Of a DNA stretch of 64,000 nucleotides, positions 36,111 to 45,665 are shown piece after piece. Made by a program: the position numbers and the translations under genes. The notes under the pieces are model-generated. The model did no database searches. It had not been told where the DNA came from and worked only from the letters and a program-made list of their open reading frames with translations. The stretch comes from Chitinophagaceae bacterium (GTDB lineage: Bacteria; Bacteroidota; Bacteroidia; Chitinophagales; Chitinophagaceae), in NCBI GenBank assembly GCA_016719015.1, contig JADKAZ010000005.1, positions 62,001-126,000 of the forward strand, written 5' to 3'. Numbering within the stretch: position 1 is the first letter of the stretch; every line of letters begins with the position of its first letter.

Positions 36111-37556
36111 ATGATTTCATCCACAGAAAATAAAACTTATATTGCCGGCATTATGGGTCCAAATTTTAATCCCGATAAACAACATACACTGAAATCTGCC
36201 GGCAGTATTTCAGGTACAGGATTGCATACTGGCATCATGGCTGACCTTACACTAAAGCCGGCTAATTCAGGATTTGGTTATCAGTTTCAACGGGTTGATC
36301 TGCCCGGGCAACCTATCATTAAAGCCGATTGCGACCTGGTAACCGATGTAAGCCGGGGTACAACTTTGGAATATAAGGGTGTTAAAGTAAGTACTGTTGA
36401 ACATGTGCTGGCAGCACTAGTGGGAATGGGTGTTGACAACTGCCTGATTGAAATAAACGGACCGGAGATGCCAATCATGGACGGCAGTTCAAAACCATTT
36501 GTAGAGCTGATTGAAGAGGCAGGTGTAATAGAACAAGATGCAGCTAAAGTTTGGTACAGTATTGATGAAAATATTTATCATTACGATGAAAAAAAGAGAG
36601 TAGAATTAGTTGCAATGCCTGCAACAGAATACCAGATAACAACACTGATTGACTTTAACTCTCCCGTACTTGGAACCCAGCATGCAGGACTAAAAAGTAT
36701 TCGGGATTTTAAAAAAGAAATTGCCTCCTGCCGTACTTTTTGCTTTTTACATGAATTGGAAATGCTGCTCGACAACAACCTTATTAAAGGCGGTGATGTA
36801 AACAATGCAATTGTAATCGTAGACAAACCGGTAGACAAAAATGAAATGGACCGGCTGAAAAAAATATTCAATAAAGATAATATAGAAGTAAAAAGTGAAG
36901 GATACCTGAACAATCTTGAATTACGTTTTCCCAATGAGCCGGCCAGACATAAGTTATTGGATGTTATAGGTGATCTTGCATTAATTGGCTATCCGATCAA
37001 AGGCCGCATTATTGCTAACCGGCCCGGGCATAGTACTAATGTTGAGTTTGCAAAAAAGATTAAACAGTATATCAAAAAGAATAAACATACCAAAGGTGTT
37101 CCGGTATATGATCCCAATCAACCGCCGGTATATGATCAGCAGTTTATTGAAAAAACATTGCCCCATCGTTTTCCATTTGCATTAGTAGATAAAATCATTG
37201 AGTTGAGCGATACACATATTGTGGGCATCAAAAATGTCACTTTTAATGAATGGTTTTTCCAGGGACACTTTCCCGGAAATCCAGTAATGCCCGGAGTACT
37301 ACAGATAGAGGCATTAGCACAGTGTGGTGGTATTCTTGCCATAAACATGAGCGGTGAAGGACAGTATGATACCTATTTTTTAAAAATTGACAACTGTAAG
37401 TTTAAAAATATGGTTCGTCCGGGCGACACTTTGGTTCTTAAAATGGAATTATCAGCCCCTATCCGTAGGGGAATTTGCGAAATGAAAGGAACTACTTATG
37501 TTGGCAACAAGGTCTGTTGTGAAGCTGATTTGGTGGCACAGATTGTGAAGAGGTAA
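36111..37556 (+). CDS. lpxC/fabZ: Bifunctional UDP-3-O-acyl-GlcNAc deacetylase / 3-hydroxyacyl-ACP dehydratase (LpxC-FabZ)
   Basis: A fusion typical of Bacteroidota, 481 residues. The LpxC part (about 20-325) has HTLKSAGSISGTGLHTG, zinc ligand His98 in STVEHVLAAL and HKLLDVIGDLALIG with the other ligands. The FabZ part (about 340-481) has LPHRFPFALVDKI and the catalytic-helix motif GHFPGNPVMPGVLQIEALAQ. It joins the committed lipid A step to unsaturated/β-hydroxyacyl-ACP supply. ATG 36111 is the longest; ATG 36153 (MGPNFNPDKQ) is an equally good start, since a TATCTTTA box (36098-36105) ends five bases before 36111. lpxA, usually next, is absent here. Confidence 0.96.
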   Translation: MISSTENKTYIAGIMGPNFNPDKQHTLKSAGSISGTGLHTGIMADLTLKPANSGFGYQFQRVDLPGQPIIKADCDLVTDVSRGTTLEYKGVKVSTVEHVLAALVGMGVDNCLIEINGPEMPIMDGSSKPFVELIEEAGVIEQDAAKVWYSIDENIYHYDEKKRVELVAMPATEYQITTLIDFNSPVLGTQHAGLKSIRDFKKEIASCRTFCFLHELEMLLDNNLIKGGDVNNAIVIVDKPVDKNEMDRLKKIFNKDNIEVKSEGYLNNLELRFPNEPARHKLLDVIGDLALIGYPIKGRIIANRPGHSTNVEFAKKIKQYIKKNKHTKGVPVYDPNQPPVYDQQFIEKTLPHRFPFALVDKIIELSDTHIVGIKNVTFNEWFFQGHFPGNPVMPGVLQIEALAQCGGILAINMSGEGQYDTYFLKIDNCKFKNMVRPGDTLVLKMELSAPIRRGICEMKGTTYVGNKVCCEADLVAQIVKR

Positions 37557-37717
37557 TACCCCAAACCCTATCCTTCGAACACTCGGAGGGCTTTAAAATC
37601 ATTCACTTTTAGAGATTCATTATTGCAGAATAAAATGCCTGAAAGGGGGTATTTTGTTTTCTTCAAAAAAGGGGTAAAAATCACAGTAGAAATCAGGGTT
37701 AAGAGGGCTGATTTCAG

Positions 37718-37725
37718 TACATTTG
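37718..37725 (+). promoter_or_regulatory. Candidate gyrB promoter -7 box
   Basis: TACATTTG, an exact TAnnTTTG, 46 bp before the gyrB ATG; a weak TTA sits about 17 bp upstream instead of TTG. Confidence 0.5.
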
Positions 37726-37771
37726 TGAGTTATATTTTCTTCATTCTTAACGACAGGATTTTACCTTATTT

Positions 37772-39751
37772 ATGACTACAGAAGCTAAAGAAAAAGCCGC
37801 CGCCATTTCTGCGGGTTACAGTGCAGATAGTATACAGGTTTTAGAAGGTTTGGAGGCCGTTCGTAAACGTCCGGCGATGTATATCGGGGATATTGGTGTG
37901 AAGGGTTTGCATCACCTGGTATATGAAGTGGTTGACAATTCTATTGATGAAGCACTGGCTGGTTATTGTAAAAATATATTTGTCACTATACATGAAGATA
38001 ATTCGATCTCTGTAGAAGATGATGGCCGTGGTATCCCTACTGCCATGCATTCTAAAGAAAAACGTTCTGCATTAGAGGTGGTAATGACAGTGCTTCATGC
38101 CGGTGGCAAATTTGATAAAGGCTCTTATAAAGTGTCTGGAGGATTACATGGCGTAGGCGTTAGTTGTGTAAATGCATTGAGTAAAGATTTGAAAGTAACC
38201 GTGCACCGGGATGGAAAAATATTTGAACAGGAATATAAAATTGGGGTACCCCAATATGCGGTGAGAGAAGCAGGCACCAGTGAGAAGACAGGCACCAAGG
38301 TTCACTTCTGGCCCGATGATTCCATCTTCATTACTTCTGTTTACAATAAAGATATTCTGGAGAGCCGCCTCCGTGAGTTATCTTATCTTAACCGTGGTGT
38401 TCGGATTGTACTTAATGATGTGAGAGAAAAAGAAGAAGACGGTTCTGATTATTCTAATGTTTTTTACAGCGAAGGTGGCATTGTGGAATTTGTTGAAATG
38501 CTCGACAAAAATGCCGGACGTAATTCTTTGATTCCAAAAGTAATTTTTGTAGAGGGGAAGGATGACACGACCAATGTAGTGGTAGAGGTCGCATTAAGCT
38601 ACAACGACAGTTATAGTGAACATATTTATTCGTACGTTAATAATATCAACACTATTGAAGGCGGTACCCATGTATCGGGTTTTCGCCGTGCATTAACAAG
38701 AGTATTCAAAAGCTATGGTGATAAGAATGGCTTGTTTGAAAAAGCAAAAGTAGAAATTGAAGGTGATGACTTCCGGGAAGGATTAAGCTCCATTATTTCT
38801 GTAAAAGTTCCGGAACCCCAGTTTGAAGGCCAGACAAAAACAAAACTGGGAAATAATGAGGTGATGGGTGTGGTGGATTCTACTGTATCAAAAGTACTGG
38901 AAGCCTACCTCGAAGAGAATCCCAAAGAAGCTAAGAATATTGTAGCCAAAGTAATTCTTGCCGCACAGGCAAGGGCTGCTGCAAGAAAGGCAAGAGAATT
39001 AGTACAACGTAAATCAGTATTAACAGGCGGTGGCCTTCCGGGTAAACTGGCTGATTGCTCTGACCGGGACCCCGAACGTTGTGAATTATACCTGGTAGAA
39101 GGAGACTCTGCCGGTGGAACTGCCAAACAAGGAAGAGATAGAAGTTTCCAGGCAATACTACCGCTTAGGGGTAAAATCCTGAACGTAGAAAAAGCAATGG
39201 AACACAAGATCTACGATAATGAAGAGATCAGGAATATGTTTACTGCCTTAGGCGTAAAGATGGGAACCCCGGAAGACCCAAAAGCCCTTGACCTTAGCAA
39301 ACTCCGTTATCACAAACTCATCATTATGACGGATGCTGATGTCGACGGATCCCACATCGCAACTTTGATCCTGACATTTGTGTATCGCTATATGACGGAG
39401 TTGGTAGAGCAGGGATATGTTTACATTGCTCAACCACCTTTATACCTCATTAAAAAAGGGAAGGAGCAGTCCTATGCTTATAACGAAACCCAGCGGAAAT
39501 TCTGGGTTGAAAAATTAGGTGGCGGCAAGGATGATTCAGTAAATATTCAACGATACAAAGGCTTGGGGGAGATGAACGCCAACCAGCTTTGGGACACAAC
39601 CATGAACCCGGCAACCCGTACTTTAAAACAAGTAACCATTGCTAGTGCCGCAGAAGCCGACCGCATTTTCAGTATGCTGATGGGTGACGAAGTGGCTCCC
39701 AGAAGGGAATTTATCGAGAGCCATGCGAAGTATGCCAAATTAGATATCTAA
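37772..39751 (+). CDS. gyrB: DNA gyrase subunit B
   Basis: ATPase subunit of the type II topoisomerase that supercoils DNA. 659 residues. The GHKL ATP site is shown by EVVDNSIDEALAG and EDDGRGIP; GGLHGVGVSCVNALS follows; the TOPRIM part has LVEGDSAGGTAKQGRDR and ADVDGSHIATL. The C-terminal QRYKGLGEMNANQLWDTTMN is the gyrase B signature. ParE is a possible paralogue, but length and motifs fit GyrB better. gyrA is not in the window. It ends in a strong terminator. Confidence 0.95.
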   Translation: MTTEAKEKAAAISAGYSADSIQVLEGLEAVRKRPAMYIGDIGVKGLHHLVYEVVDNSIDEALAGYCKNIFVTIHEDNSISVEDDGRGIPTAMHSKEKRSALEVVMTVLHAGGKFDKGSYKVSGGLHGVGVSCVNALSKDLKVTVHRDGKIFEQEYKIGVPQYAVREAGTSEKTGTKVHFWPDDSIFITSVYNKDILESRLRELSYLNRGVRIVLNDVREKEEDGSDYSNVFYSEGGIVEFVEMLDKNAGRNSLIPKVIFVEGKDDTTNVVVEVALSYNDSYSEHIYSYVNNINTIEGGTHVSGFRRALTRVFKSYGDKNGLFEKAKVEIEGDDFREGLSSIISVKVPEPQFEGQTKTKLGNNEVMGVVDSTVSKVLEAYLEENPKEAKNIVAKVILAAQARAAARKARELVQRKSVLTGGGLPGKLADCSDRDPERCELYLVEGDSAGGTAKQGRDRSFQAILPLRGKILNVEKAMEHKIYDNEEIRNMFTALGVKMGTPEDPKALDLSKLRYHKLIIMTDADVDGSHIATLILTFVYRYMTELVEQGYVYIAQPPLYLIKKGKEQSYAYNETQRKFWVEKLGGGKDDSVNIQRYKGLGEMNANQLWDTTMNPATRTLKQVTIASAAEADRIFSMLMGDEVAPRREFIESHAKYAKLDI

Positions 39752-39779
39752 CCGTTAACTCATTAATTATAAATTACTT

Positions 39780-39805
39780 AGCCCCGGAATTCCGGGGCTT
39801 TTTTA
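39780..39805 (+). terminator. Rho-independent terminator of gyrB
   Basis: AGCCCCGG/CCGGGGCT stem with an AATT loop and a run of six T residues, 29 bp after the gyrB stop. Confidence 0.9.
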
Positions 39806-39884
39806 TGCCTGTTTGCAAATTTTCCCCTTTAAAACCCTTCGGATTGCTTAATTTCAGGCATTACTAATCAAAAAACTATTGACC

Positions 39885-40091
39885 ATGTCAGATGTAAAAA
39901 TCACAGCGTATAACGTTAAAACAAAAGAAAAAGGGGTTGAAATGCATGATGCTGTTATTACAAAAACAGCGAAAGGTGCTTATATGGCCCAGGGTAATGA
40001 CGGTAAAGGAAATAAGCTAACTACCCTGATGGGTGCAGAAAAGGCTCTGGCTGCCATTGCTGCTGGTGTTGCCAAGCAAGGCTGGGAATAA
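39885..40091 (+). CDS. Unknown 68-residue protein
   Basis: A short soluble protein starting MSDVKITAYNVKTKEKGVEM, with a central KTAKGAYMAQGNDGKGNK and an Ala-rich end (AALAAGVAKQGWE-like, actual ALAAIAAGVAKQGWE). The pattern of beta-strands followed by a helix is regular, and codon use is like its neighbours. ATG 39885 is preferred; a TTG two codons earlier is also in frame. It stands alone between the gyrB terminator and another strong terminator, so it is a free-standing transcript. I cannot name a family. Confidence 0.75.
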   Translation: MSDVKITAYNVKTKEKGVEMHDAVITKTAKGAYMAQGNDGKGNKLTTLMGAEKALAAIAAGVAKQGWE

Positions 40092-40113
40092 GAAATACTT
40101 TCCTGAAAAATAT

Positions 40114-40146
40114 ACCCGTCACGCCTAAAGGCGTGACGGGTTTTTT
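40114..40146. terminator. Bidirectional terminator between the 68-codon gene and the subtilase gene
   Basis: A perfect 12-bp stem ACCCGTCACGCC/GGCGTGACGGGT with a TAAA loop, six T residues on the plus side and a T-rich tract on the minus side. Its plus-side tail runs into the stop codon of the minus-strand subtilase gene. Confidence 0.9.
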
Positions 40147-43100
40147 ATTGCTTGATAAGTTTGAAGGATTGCTTGCGGCCTCCGGCTTCAGCCTCCAAAA
40201 GGTATAACCCATTGGCGAACCTTGAATCGTGGAGATTGATATTAATTTGTTGAACGAATCCTGAGCCTTTAGATATATGCTGATAAATAATCTTGCCGCT
40301 AATATCATAGACTTTTATGGCTATTGCTTCATCATTCTCCACCTGGAAACTAAGTTTAAAAATACCCGAAGATGGGTTTGGAAAAACCTCCCAGGTAATA
40401 GCCTCTTCAAACACAACGGGGCGGATGGCTGAATATTTATAGCTGCCATCATTATCAATAATTTTTAAGCGATAATAACGGACACCTGTTTTTCCAACTT
40501 CCAAATCGGTAAAACTATAACGCCGTTCCTGGACCGAATTTCCCAGGCTTGTTACTTCACCAATCTTTTGGAAATCATTTTGCTGATACCCGGTATTTCC
40601 TCTTGCTATCTCTATTTCATACCTGTTTACATTATATTCCGAGGCAGTAACCCACTCAGCAAGCACATCTTTACCATTCTTTTTCTTTGCATTAAAGCTG
40701 ATCAGCTGTACCGGTAATGGCTGGTTGAGATTAAATCCTCCATTATTCAGCCAGAACTCTGAAAAATCCTCTACTTTAAATTCAGCATAATAACCTTTGT
40801 CAAAAGGAACCTTCACTGCTTTTTCTGAATTAATAAATTTCCATATGCCTTGCAGGTTATCATTGATAGTTCCGTTCTCAAAATTGTCATTCGGGTCGCT
40901 GTATTTGGAAACACCCAATTCATACGCCATCGTGGGCTTGTAACAGGTACCGCAGCCAGTGGCATTAATCAACGCTTCAGTTTCTGTATCTAAGAAATAA
41001 AAACGAACAGCAACTGAATCAGCTAAGTCAGGAATTGCAGGATTGATAGTAATGTTCCTGTCATGATAGTATTGGCCGCTATTGGTACGAACAGCACCCG
41101 TATTTATATAAGCCTGTGCTTTTGTAAGCCCCATTGCCTGGCCGGCAGGATGAACTGAAGCCACCAGTTTGCCTCCCTCCAGGAAGTGAACCCAATTATT
41201 GGTACCTGCAATGATTGTCTGTTCTACAGGAACAGACATTGTTACTCCATCATAGATTCCATTTACATTATCGTAAATATGGATATCATCAATTGCAATT
41301 CCATCTTTTGTCAATCCACCATCTGAATTGAACACAAACCTGAACCTAAGGTTATTGTTATTAGTAGTTGGCAAAGAAGTAGTAGCCACATGCCACCTTG
41401 TATAGTCCTGCTGGCTCCATACATAGTTGCCTGCATAATTTTTATTGTACCAGTTAGTACCTTGCCCCATTGTGCCCAACCTGTTCCAGCTGACCCCTCC
41501 ATCATTGGTGTACTCCATCCAGGCGGCATCACATAAAATGGCTCCGCAATCTTCAATATCTAAGGCAAGGCTAAAACTTAATGTTGGGTTTGTCATTCCC
41601 GAAACATTAAAGCAAGGTGAATACAAGTAAGATAGTTCGCTATCATTATAATAACCGGCAATATTTGTTTTCCAGGCTTTAGTGCCACTGGCGGCTCTTT
41701 TTATTTTCGCAGAAATCGGTGTTCCATATTCCCAGGTACTATAACGTCCGGCTTCTGTATACCAGCTACCATTACCATTTTCAAAATTTTCCAGATAAGG
41801 GAAGCTGGTTACATAAGGTAAACTTTTGATCTTTTTAAAAGCTGTATCGTTCTCAACTACATTATCCGTTGGATAGGCTACCCAAACTTCTATAAAATGA
41901 CTACCGGGTCCGGAAAGGTCGGCAACCCCGGGATTGAAAGTATAATGAACAGTGTCGTTTGCCGGTATAGCAGGAACCAATTCAGACGCCACAATATTTC
42001 CATCCACCCGAAGAAAAACAGGTACATTATTAACTTGAGCATCAGAAGTATTACGGATGGTTACTTTCACAGGTACTGCATTACCCAATCCACAAGTAGT
42101 TGCAACTGGATTATCAATACTTACCAACTGGATATCATCAATAGCCCTGTAAAGTCTTATATCATCAAAAGTGTAACCTGCGGCGCTTTCATTATCGGCT
42201 GCCATATATTGTCCCCACTGTCCCCAACGAATCTGAAAACTTGTGGAATAGGACTGACCATATGCAGCCAATGAATCACTTAATTCAATGCTGGATGAAA
42301 GCTTGTAAGAACCATCTGCATCAGGTTGATTATCGAAAAGATTATACACTTCTATCCAGTTAGCAGTTTCGCTACCCCGTATCCATGTTCTGTTGGCAGC
42401 ATTGGTTTTTTGCCCATGATTTTTATACCTGAAATCCAGGCGAATATCATCGGCCACTGTAAAATTATTCAGATTAAAAGTGCCGGTTAATGAATCAATG
42501 TTTCCTGCCAGACTATAAAGGCTCATATCCAAGGTAAGGGCCTTGTTGCCAGAATAAGCAATTCCGGAATTAATGAATGTTCTTAACCGTCCATTAGCTG
42601 TGCTCTTCTTAAAATCATAACGGTCTCTACCGGTTATTCCCATCTGGTTCACAACAACCGTTTGCTCTGCTGCTGTTTCAAAATTATCTAACCAAGGCAT
42701 ATCTGCATTACCGATAAGTGAGTTTTCTAATTGTTTCACTGTTTTTGTAAGGCTATTATTGGCACTTACGGGGTCTGATGCTTTAGTTAGCGTAAACTGA
42801 ATAGCATAGGTTCCTGCTGCAGATAGATTTTCCGGCGCAGCAAATGTGTGATCAATAAAGCCACCGGCAGGTATATCTGCTAAAGGTGTTGTAATAACTT
42901 CAGAAACAACTGGACCGCCATTAATAGAATAACTGACAGTTATGTCGCCAGATGACACTACATTATCGAGATTTTTGATCCGTACGCTAATGGGCACATT
43001 GTTGGGCAACGCTGATAAAGTATACAACCTTCCGGATGAGGCCGGAGAAATAACGGAATCAATCTTTAGGTCATTATCAGAAATATTGTCGTCACAAGAC

Positions 43101-45580
43101 CCACTGTTGGGTTGCCTTGAAACTGCATTTGCCCTTCTGCCCGGTTTGCCATTAATTCTTGGTCGTATAGTTACCCAATAAACAGAATCTTTTGAAAGAC
43201 CACTGAATGTATAATTCAATAAAGTAGTTGTTGCAACAGAAACCATTTCATCGCCCTGCAATTTCATTACTTCGTAATCAGTAGCACCAGGCACTGCTGC
43301 CCAGTTGATGCTGATGTAACCTTCGCATTGCGTTGCTGACAAAGAAACTACCGGCAGTGCTGTAATGGTAAAGGCATTACTTGTATCAGTGAATGCAGTA
43401 TTATTTTTTAAAATCGCTATTTTAGCTACCTCAGTTGGTATTGCAGGAACTACCCATTTATACAGCCTTTCAGTGGGAGGAACAGTACTACTCAGGGTTG
43501 ACCAGTTTGTTCCATCACTTGAAAACTTAATGGTGAACATTTCATTGGTTGGAGCACTATAATCATCCCATTGAACATACATCGTATCGAAAACCTCGGC
43601 TCCAAAAAAATAAGTACCTGTCGGGGTAAAGGCTTCACCACCCACCGGATTGGTCAATAGGAGACTTGCAGGAATAATATCATACGCCAGGAAATATTCC
43701 TGCGAAGGATTTTGTGCGATAAGATTACCCAATACTTTAAAATCATAGTTACCGGCTGTTGGGCTATTAATTACTATCTGTTCGATATTATTGATTCTAT
43801 CTCTACCTGTGCCAGCTGCATTATTAACGTTTGCAGCCAGTGTATCCAATTTTACAGGAAAAGTAGTATCGCCGCCATAGACAACAAACAAATCAAGATC
43901 ATTAACGAGGGTTTTACTGGCCATGACAGCTGCCGGAGGATCTTGCCAGTATAGGAGCACTTTTAACTGTGCTGTATTGGCTGGAACATTGACGGACTCG
44001 GTAATCACAGAGCCCTGGGTGATTGAGGAAGAATAGTGAGTAACATCCTCCATCATCTTTAACGAACGGACCAGGTTCATATTACCAAAACCATAGCTAA
44101 AATCAGGACCTGCATTACCCTTGTCATTACCTCCATTACATATCAAGGCTTTCATTAACCCACTTTTCGGATTAGCACCACTATTTAACTGGCGATACCG
44201 TTGTACAAGTAAAGCAAGCCCACCAGACACTCCGGGTGCTGCCATACTGGTACCATTATTATAACTATACTGGTTAAAAAACCAGGTGGAAGCAACGAAT
44301 TGCCCTTGTGATGTGATCTCCGGTTTTAACCGCCCATCCCTTACCGGGCCCCGGCTGGAAAAAGCAGCCACTGTTCCTTTATAATCCGTAGCACCAACCG
44401 TCAAAATATTTTTTGCAGATTGAAATCCTCCCAATACGGTTTTGAAACCTGCTGGGTAAGGTGCACAGGTTCTGCTTCCATCATTGCCGGCTGCAAACAC
44501 ATGTTGTAATTCCGGAAGATCAAAGGCCTGCTGATCAAGAATTCTGGCAGTTAAATCATACAACCCGTTATAGGCGCAATCATTCTCCACCGAGCCATAT
44601 GAATTATTAGTTATGACCATACCGTAGTCCTGCACATACGTGGGAGCATGTGTAAATATCTGTGTAAATATCTGGCCAAGTAGAGTTGCCTTGGGAGCAA
44701 AGCCGGCATATAATTCATTCAGGATGCCAGCACCGCCAATAGTGCCTGCCACATGTGTTGCATGAGCTTTTGGTTGAAACCCGGCTCGGTTTATAAGTCT
44801 TCCGGTAAAATCAATATGTGTTTGTATATCGCCATCCTCCCCTACACCTACTACCACACCCTGTCCATTTAAATTTCTGCCGCCCAAAGCAATGGGGGCT
44901 TTTAGCATGTTAGCCCTCGATAGAAACATGCTGTTATAATTGAGTATGGTAGCTTCACCGGGTATTGATTGAACATATTCAATAAATGGTAAAAGAGCCA
45001 GTTCACCCAGTCTGACTACAGGAACCCGCAGTGCGATAATTCTGTAATCAATAAACTCAGTAGAAATTAATTCAAATCCTTTTTGCTGCAATTCATTCTT
45101 TACACTTTCAAAAGAAAATGTTTTAGGAAAACTAATCCAGACATCCACCATCCCTGCGACCTTGATTGACCAGCTTGGGAAATTTCCCACTGCCAGTTCC
45201 GGCTGCATTTTTTGCACGGCTGACAACTCAATAACAGACCGGGCTTTAAACCTGTTAAGTATGTCGCTACTTAATGATCCGTCTATGGTTACCGTGTAGG
45301 CAAAGTTGGGAATATAATCCAAAAGTTCAATTCCCTGTTGCAACAATTGCTGTCTTTCTGCCGGCGTAGGAATTTGTTCGAATTGAATTACTGCTAATGT
45401 TTTATTAGCTGCTCTTGCTGCTTTATTATTAAACAGATTTAATTTTTCCGGTGTAATATTTTTTTCGGGTACGATGGCTCCGCTTCTGAGTAGCAGGTTA
45501 TATTCAGATGTTTCCTGGGCCAGTGATGAAAAGCCTATAAAAAGGCAAAGAGTTATCAGGGGAATTGGATTGAATCTCAT
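40145..45580 (-). CDS. Secreted S8 (subtilisin-like) protease with T9SS sorting domain
   Basis: An 1811-residue exported protein. Signal peptide at 1-21 (PLITLCLFIGFSSLAQ); a propeptide-like region to about 215; a subtilase domain to about 510 with His273 in HATHVAG and Ser445 in NGTSMAAPG. At the usual Asp position the sequence is GVGEDGD: Glu248 aligns with the catalytic Asp, followed by Asp249. Then come Ig-like/fibronectin-like and jelly-roll regions and a C-terminal type A sorting domain (last 80 residues, FPNPSSGIFKLSF and YDISGKIIY ... SFKLIKQ) that directs export through T9SS to the cell surface or medium. Its size and modules suggest a large surface protease; substrate unknown. Confidence 0.93.
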   Translation of the reverse strand: MRFNPIPLITLCLFIGFSSLAQETSEYNLLLRSGAIVPEKNITPEKLNLFNNKAARAANKTLAVIQFEQIPTPAERQQLLQQGIELLDYIPNFAYTVTIDGSLSSDILNRFKARSVIELSAVQKMQPELAVGNFPSWSIKVAGMVDVWISFPKTFSFESVKNELQQKGFELISTEFIDYRIIALRVPVVRLGELALLPFIEYVQSIPGEATILNYNSMFLSRANMLKAPIALGGRNLNGQGVVVGVGEDGDIQTHIDFTGRLINRAGFQPKAHATHVAGTIGGAGILNELYAGFAPKATLLGQIFTQIFTHAPTYVQDYGMVITNNSYGSVENDCAYNGLYDLTARILDQQAFDLPELQHVFAAGNDGSRTCAPYPAGFKTVLGGFQSAKNILTVGATDYKGTVAAFSSRGPVRDGRLKPEITSQGQFVASTWFFNQYSYNNGTSMAAPGVSGGLALLVQRYRQLNSGANPKSGLMKALICNGGNDKGNAGPDFSYGFGNMNLVRSLKMMEDVTHYSSSITQGSVITESVNVPANTAQLKVLLYWQDPPAAVMASKTLVNDLDLFVVYGGDTTFPVKLDTLAANVNNAAGTGRDRINNIEQIVINSPTAGNYDFKVLGNLIAQNPSQEYFLAYDIIPASLLLTNPVGGEAFTPTGTYFFGAEVFDTMYVQWDDYSAPTNEMFTIKFSSDGTNWSTLSSTVPPTERLYKWVVPAIPTEVAKIAILKNNTAFTDTSNAFTITALPVVSLSATQCEGYISINWAAVPGATDYEVMKLQGDEMVSVATTTLLNYTFSGLSKDSVYWVTIRPRINGKPGRRANAVSRQPNSGSCDDNISDNDLKIDSVISPASSGRLYTLSALPNNVPISVRIKNLDNVVSSGDITVSYSINGGPVVSEVITTPLADIPAGGFIDHTFAAPENLSAAGTYAIQFTLTKASDPVSANNSLTKTVKQLENSLIGNADMPWLDNFETAAEQTVVVNQMGITGRDRYDFKKSTANGRLRTFINSGIAYSGNKALTLDMSLYSLAGNIDSLTGTFNLNNFTVADDIRLDFRYKNHGQKTNAANRTWIRGSETANWIEVYNLFDNQPDADGSYKLSSSIELSDSLAAYGQSYSTSFQIRWGQWGQYMAADNESAAGYTFDDIRLYRAIDDIQLVSIDNPVATTCGLGNAVPVKVTIRNTSDAQVNNVPVFLRVDGNIVASELVPAIPANDTVHYTFNPGVADLSGPGSHFIEVWVAYPTDNVVENDTAFKKIKSLPYVTSFPYLENFENGNGSWYTEAGRYSTWEYGTPISAKIKRAASGTKAWKTNIAGYYNDSELSYLYSPCFNVSGMTNPTLSFSLALDIEDCGAILCDAAWMEYTNDGGVSWNRLGTMGQGTNWYNKNYAGNYVWSQQDYTRWHVATTSLPTTNNNNLRFRFVFNSDGGLTKDGIAIDDIHIYDNVNGIYDGVTMSVPVEQTIIAGTNNWVHFLEGGKLVASVHPAGQAMGLTKAQAYINTGAVRTNSGQYYHDRNITINPAIPDLADSVAVRFYFLDTETEALINATGCGTCYKPTMAYELGVSKYSDPNDNFENGTINDNLQGIWKFINSEKAVKVPFDKGYYAEFKVEDFSEFWLNNGGFNLNQPLPVQLISFNAKKKNGKDVLAEWVTASEYNVNRYEIEIARGNTGYQQNDFQKIGEVTSLGNSVQERRYSFTDLEVGKTGVRYYRLKIIDNDGSYKYSAIRPVVFEEAITWEVFPNPSSGIFKLSFQVENDEAIAIKVYDISGKIIYQHISKGSGFVQQININLHDSRFANGLYLLEAEAGGRKQSFKLIKQ

Positions 45581-45665
45581 AGCAAAATTTAACGTAATAA
45601 ATGTAGTACAAATCCCTGAGAAAAGCCAATGCTGTTAAGGATTTGAGAGAGATGGGTAAATCCAC

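Noticed and set aside
36581..36934. 117-codon frame opposite lpxC-fabZ
   Set aside because: Fully within the LpxC domain and with low-complexity Ser/Leu/Ile content typical of antisense shadows.
37572..37589. Hairpin after lpxC-fabZ (CCTTCG/CGGAGG)
   Set aside because: Six pairs including a wobble and no clear T-run; too weak to call.
41897..42274. 125-codon open frame opposite the subtilase gene
   Set aside because: It lies inside a well-supported coding gene, has no family features, and its composition follows the codon structure of the real gene.
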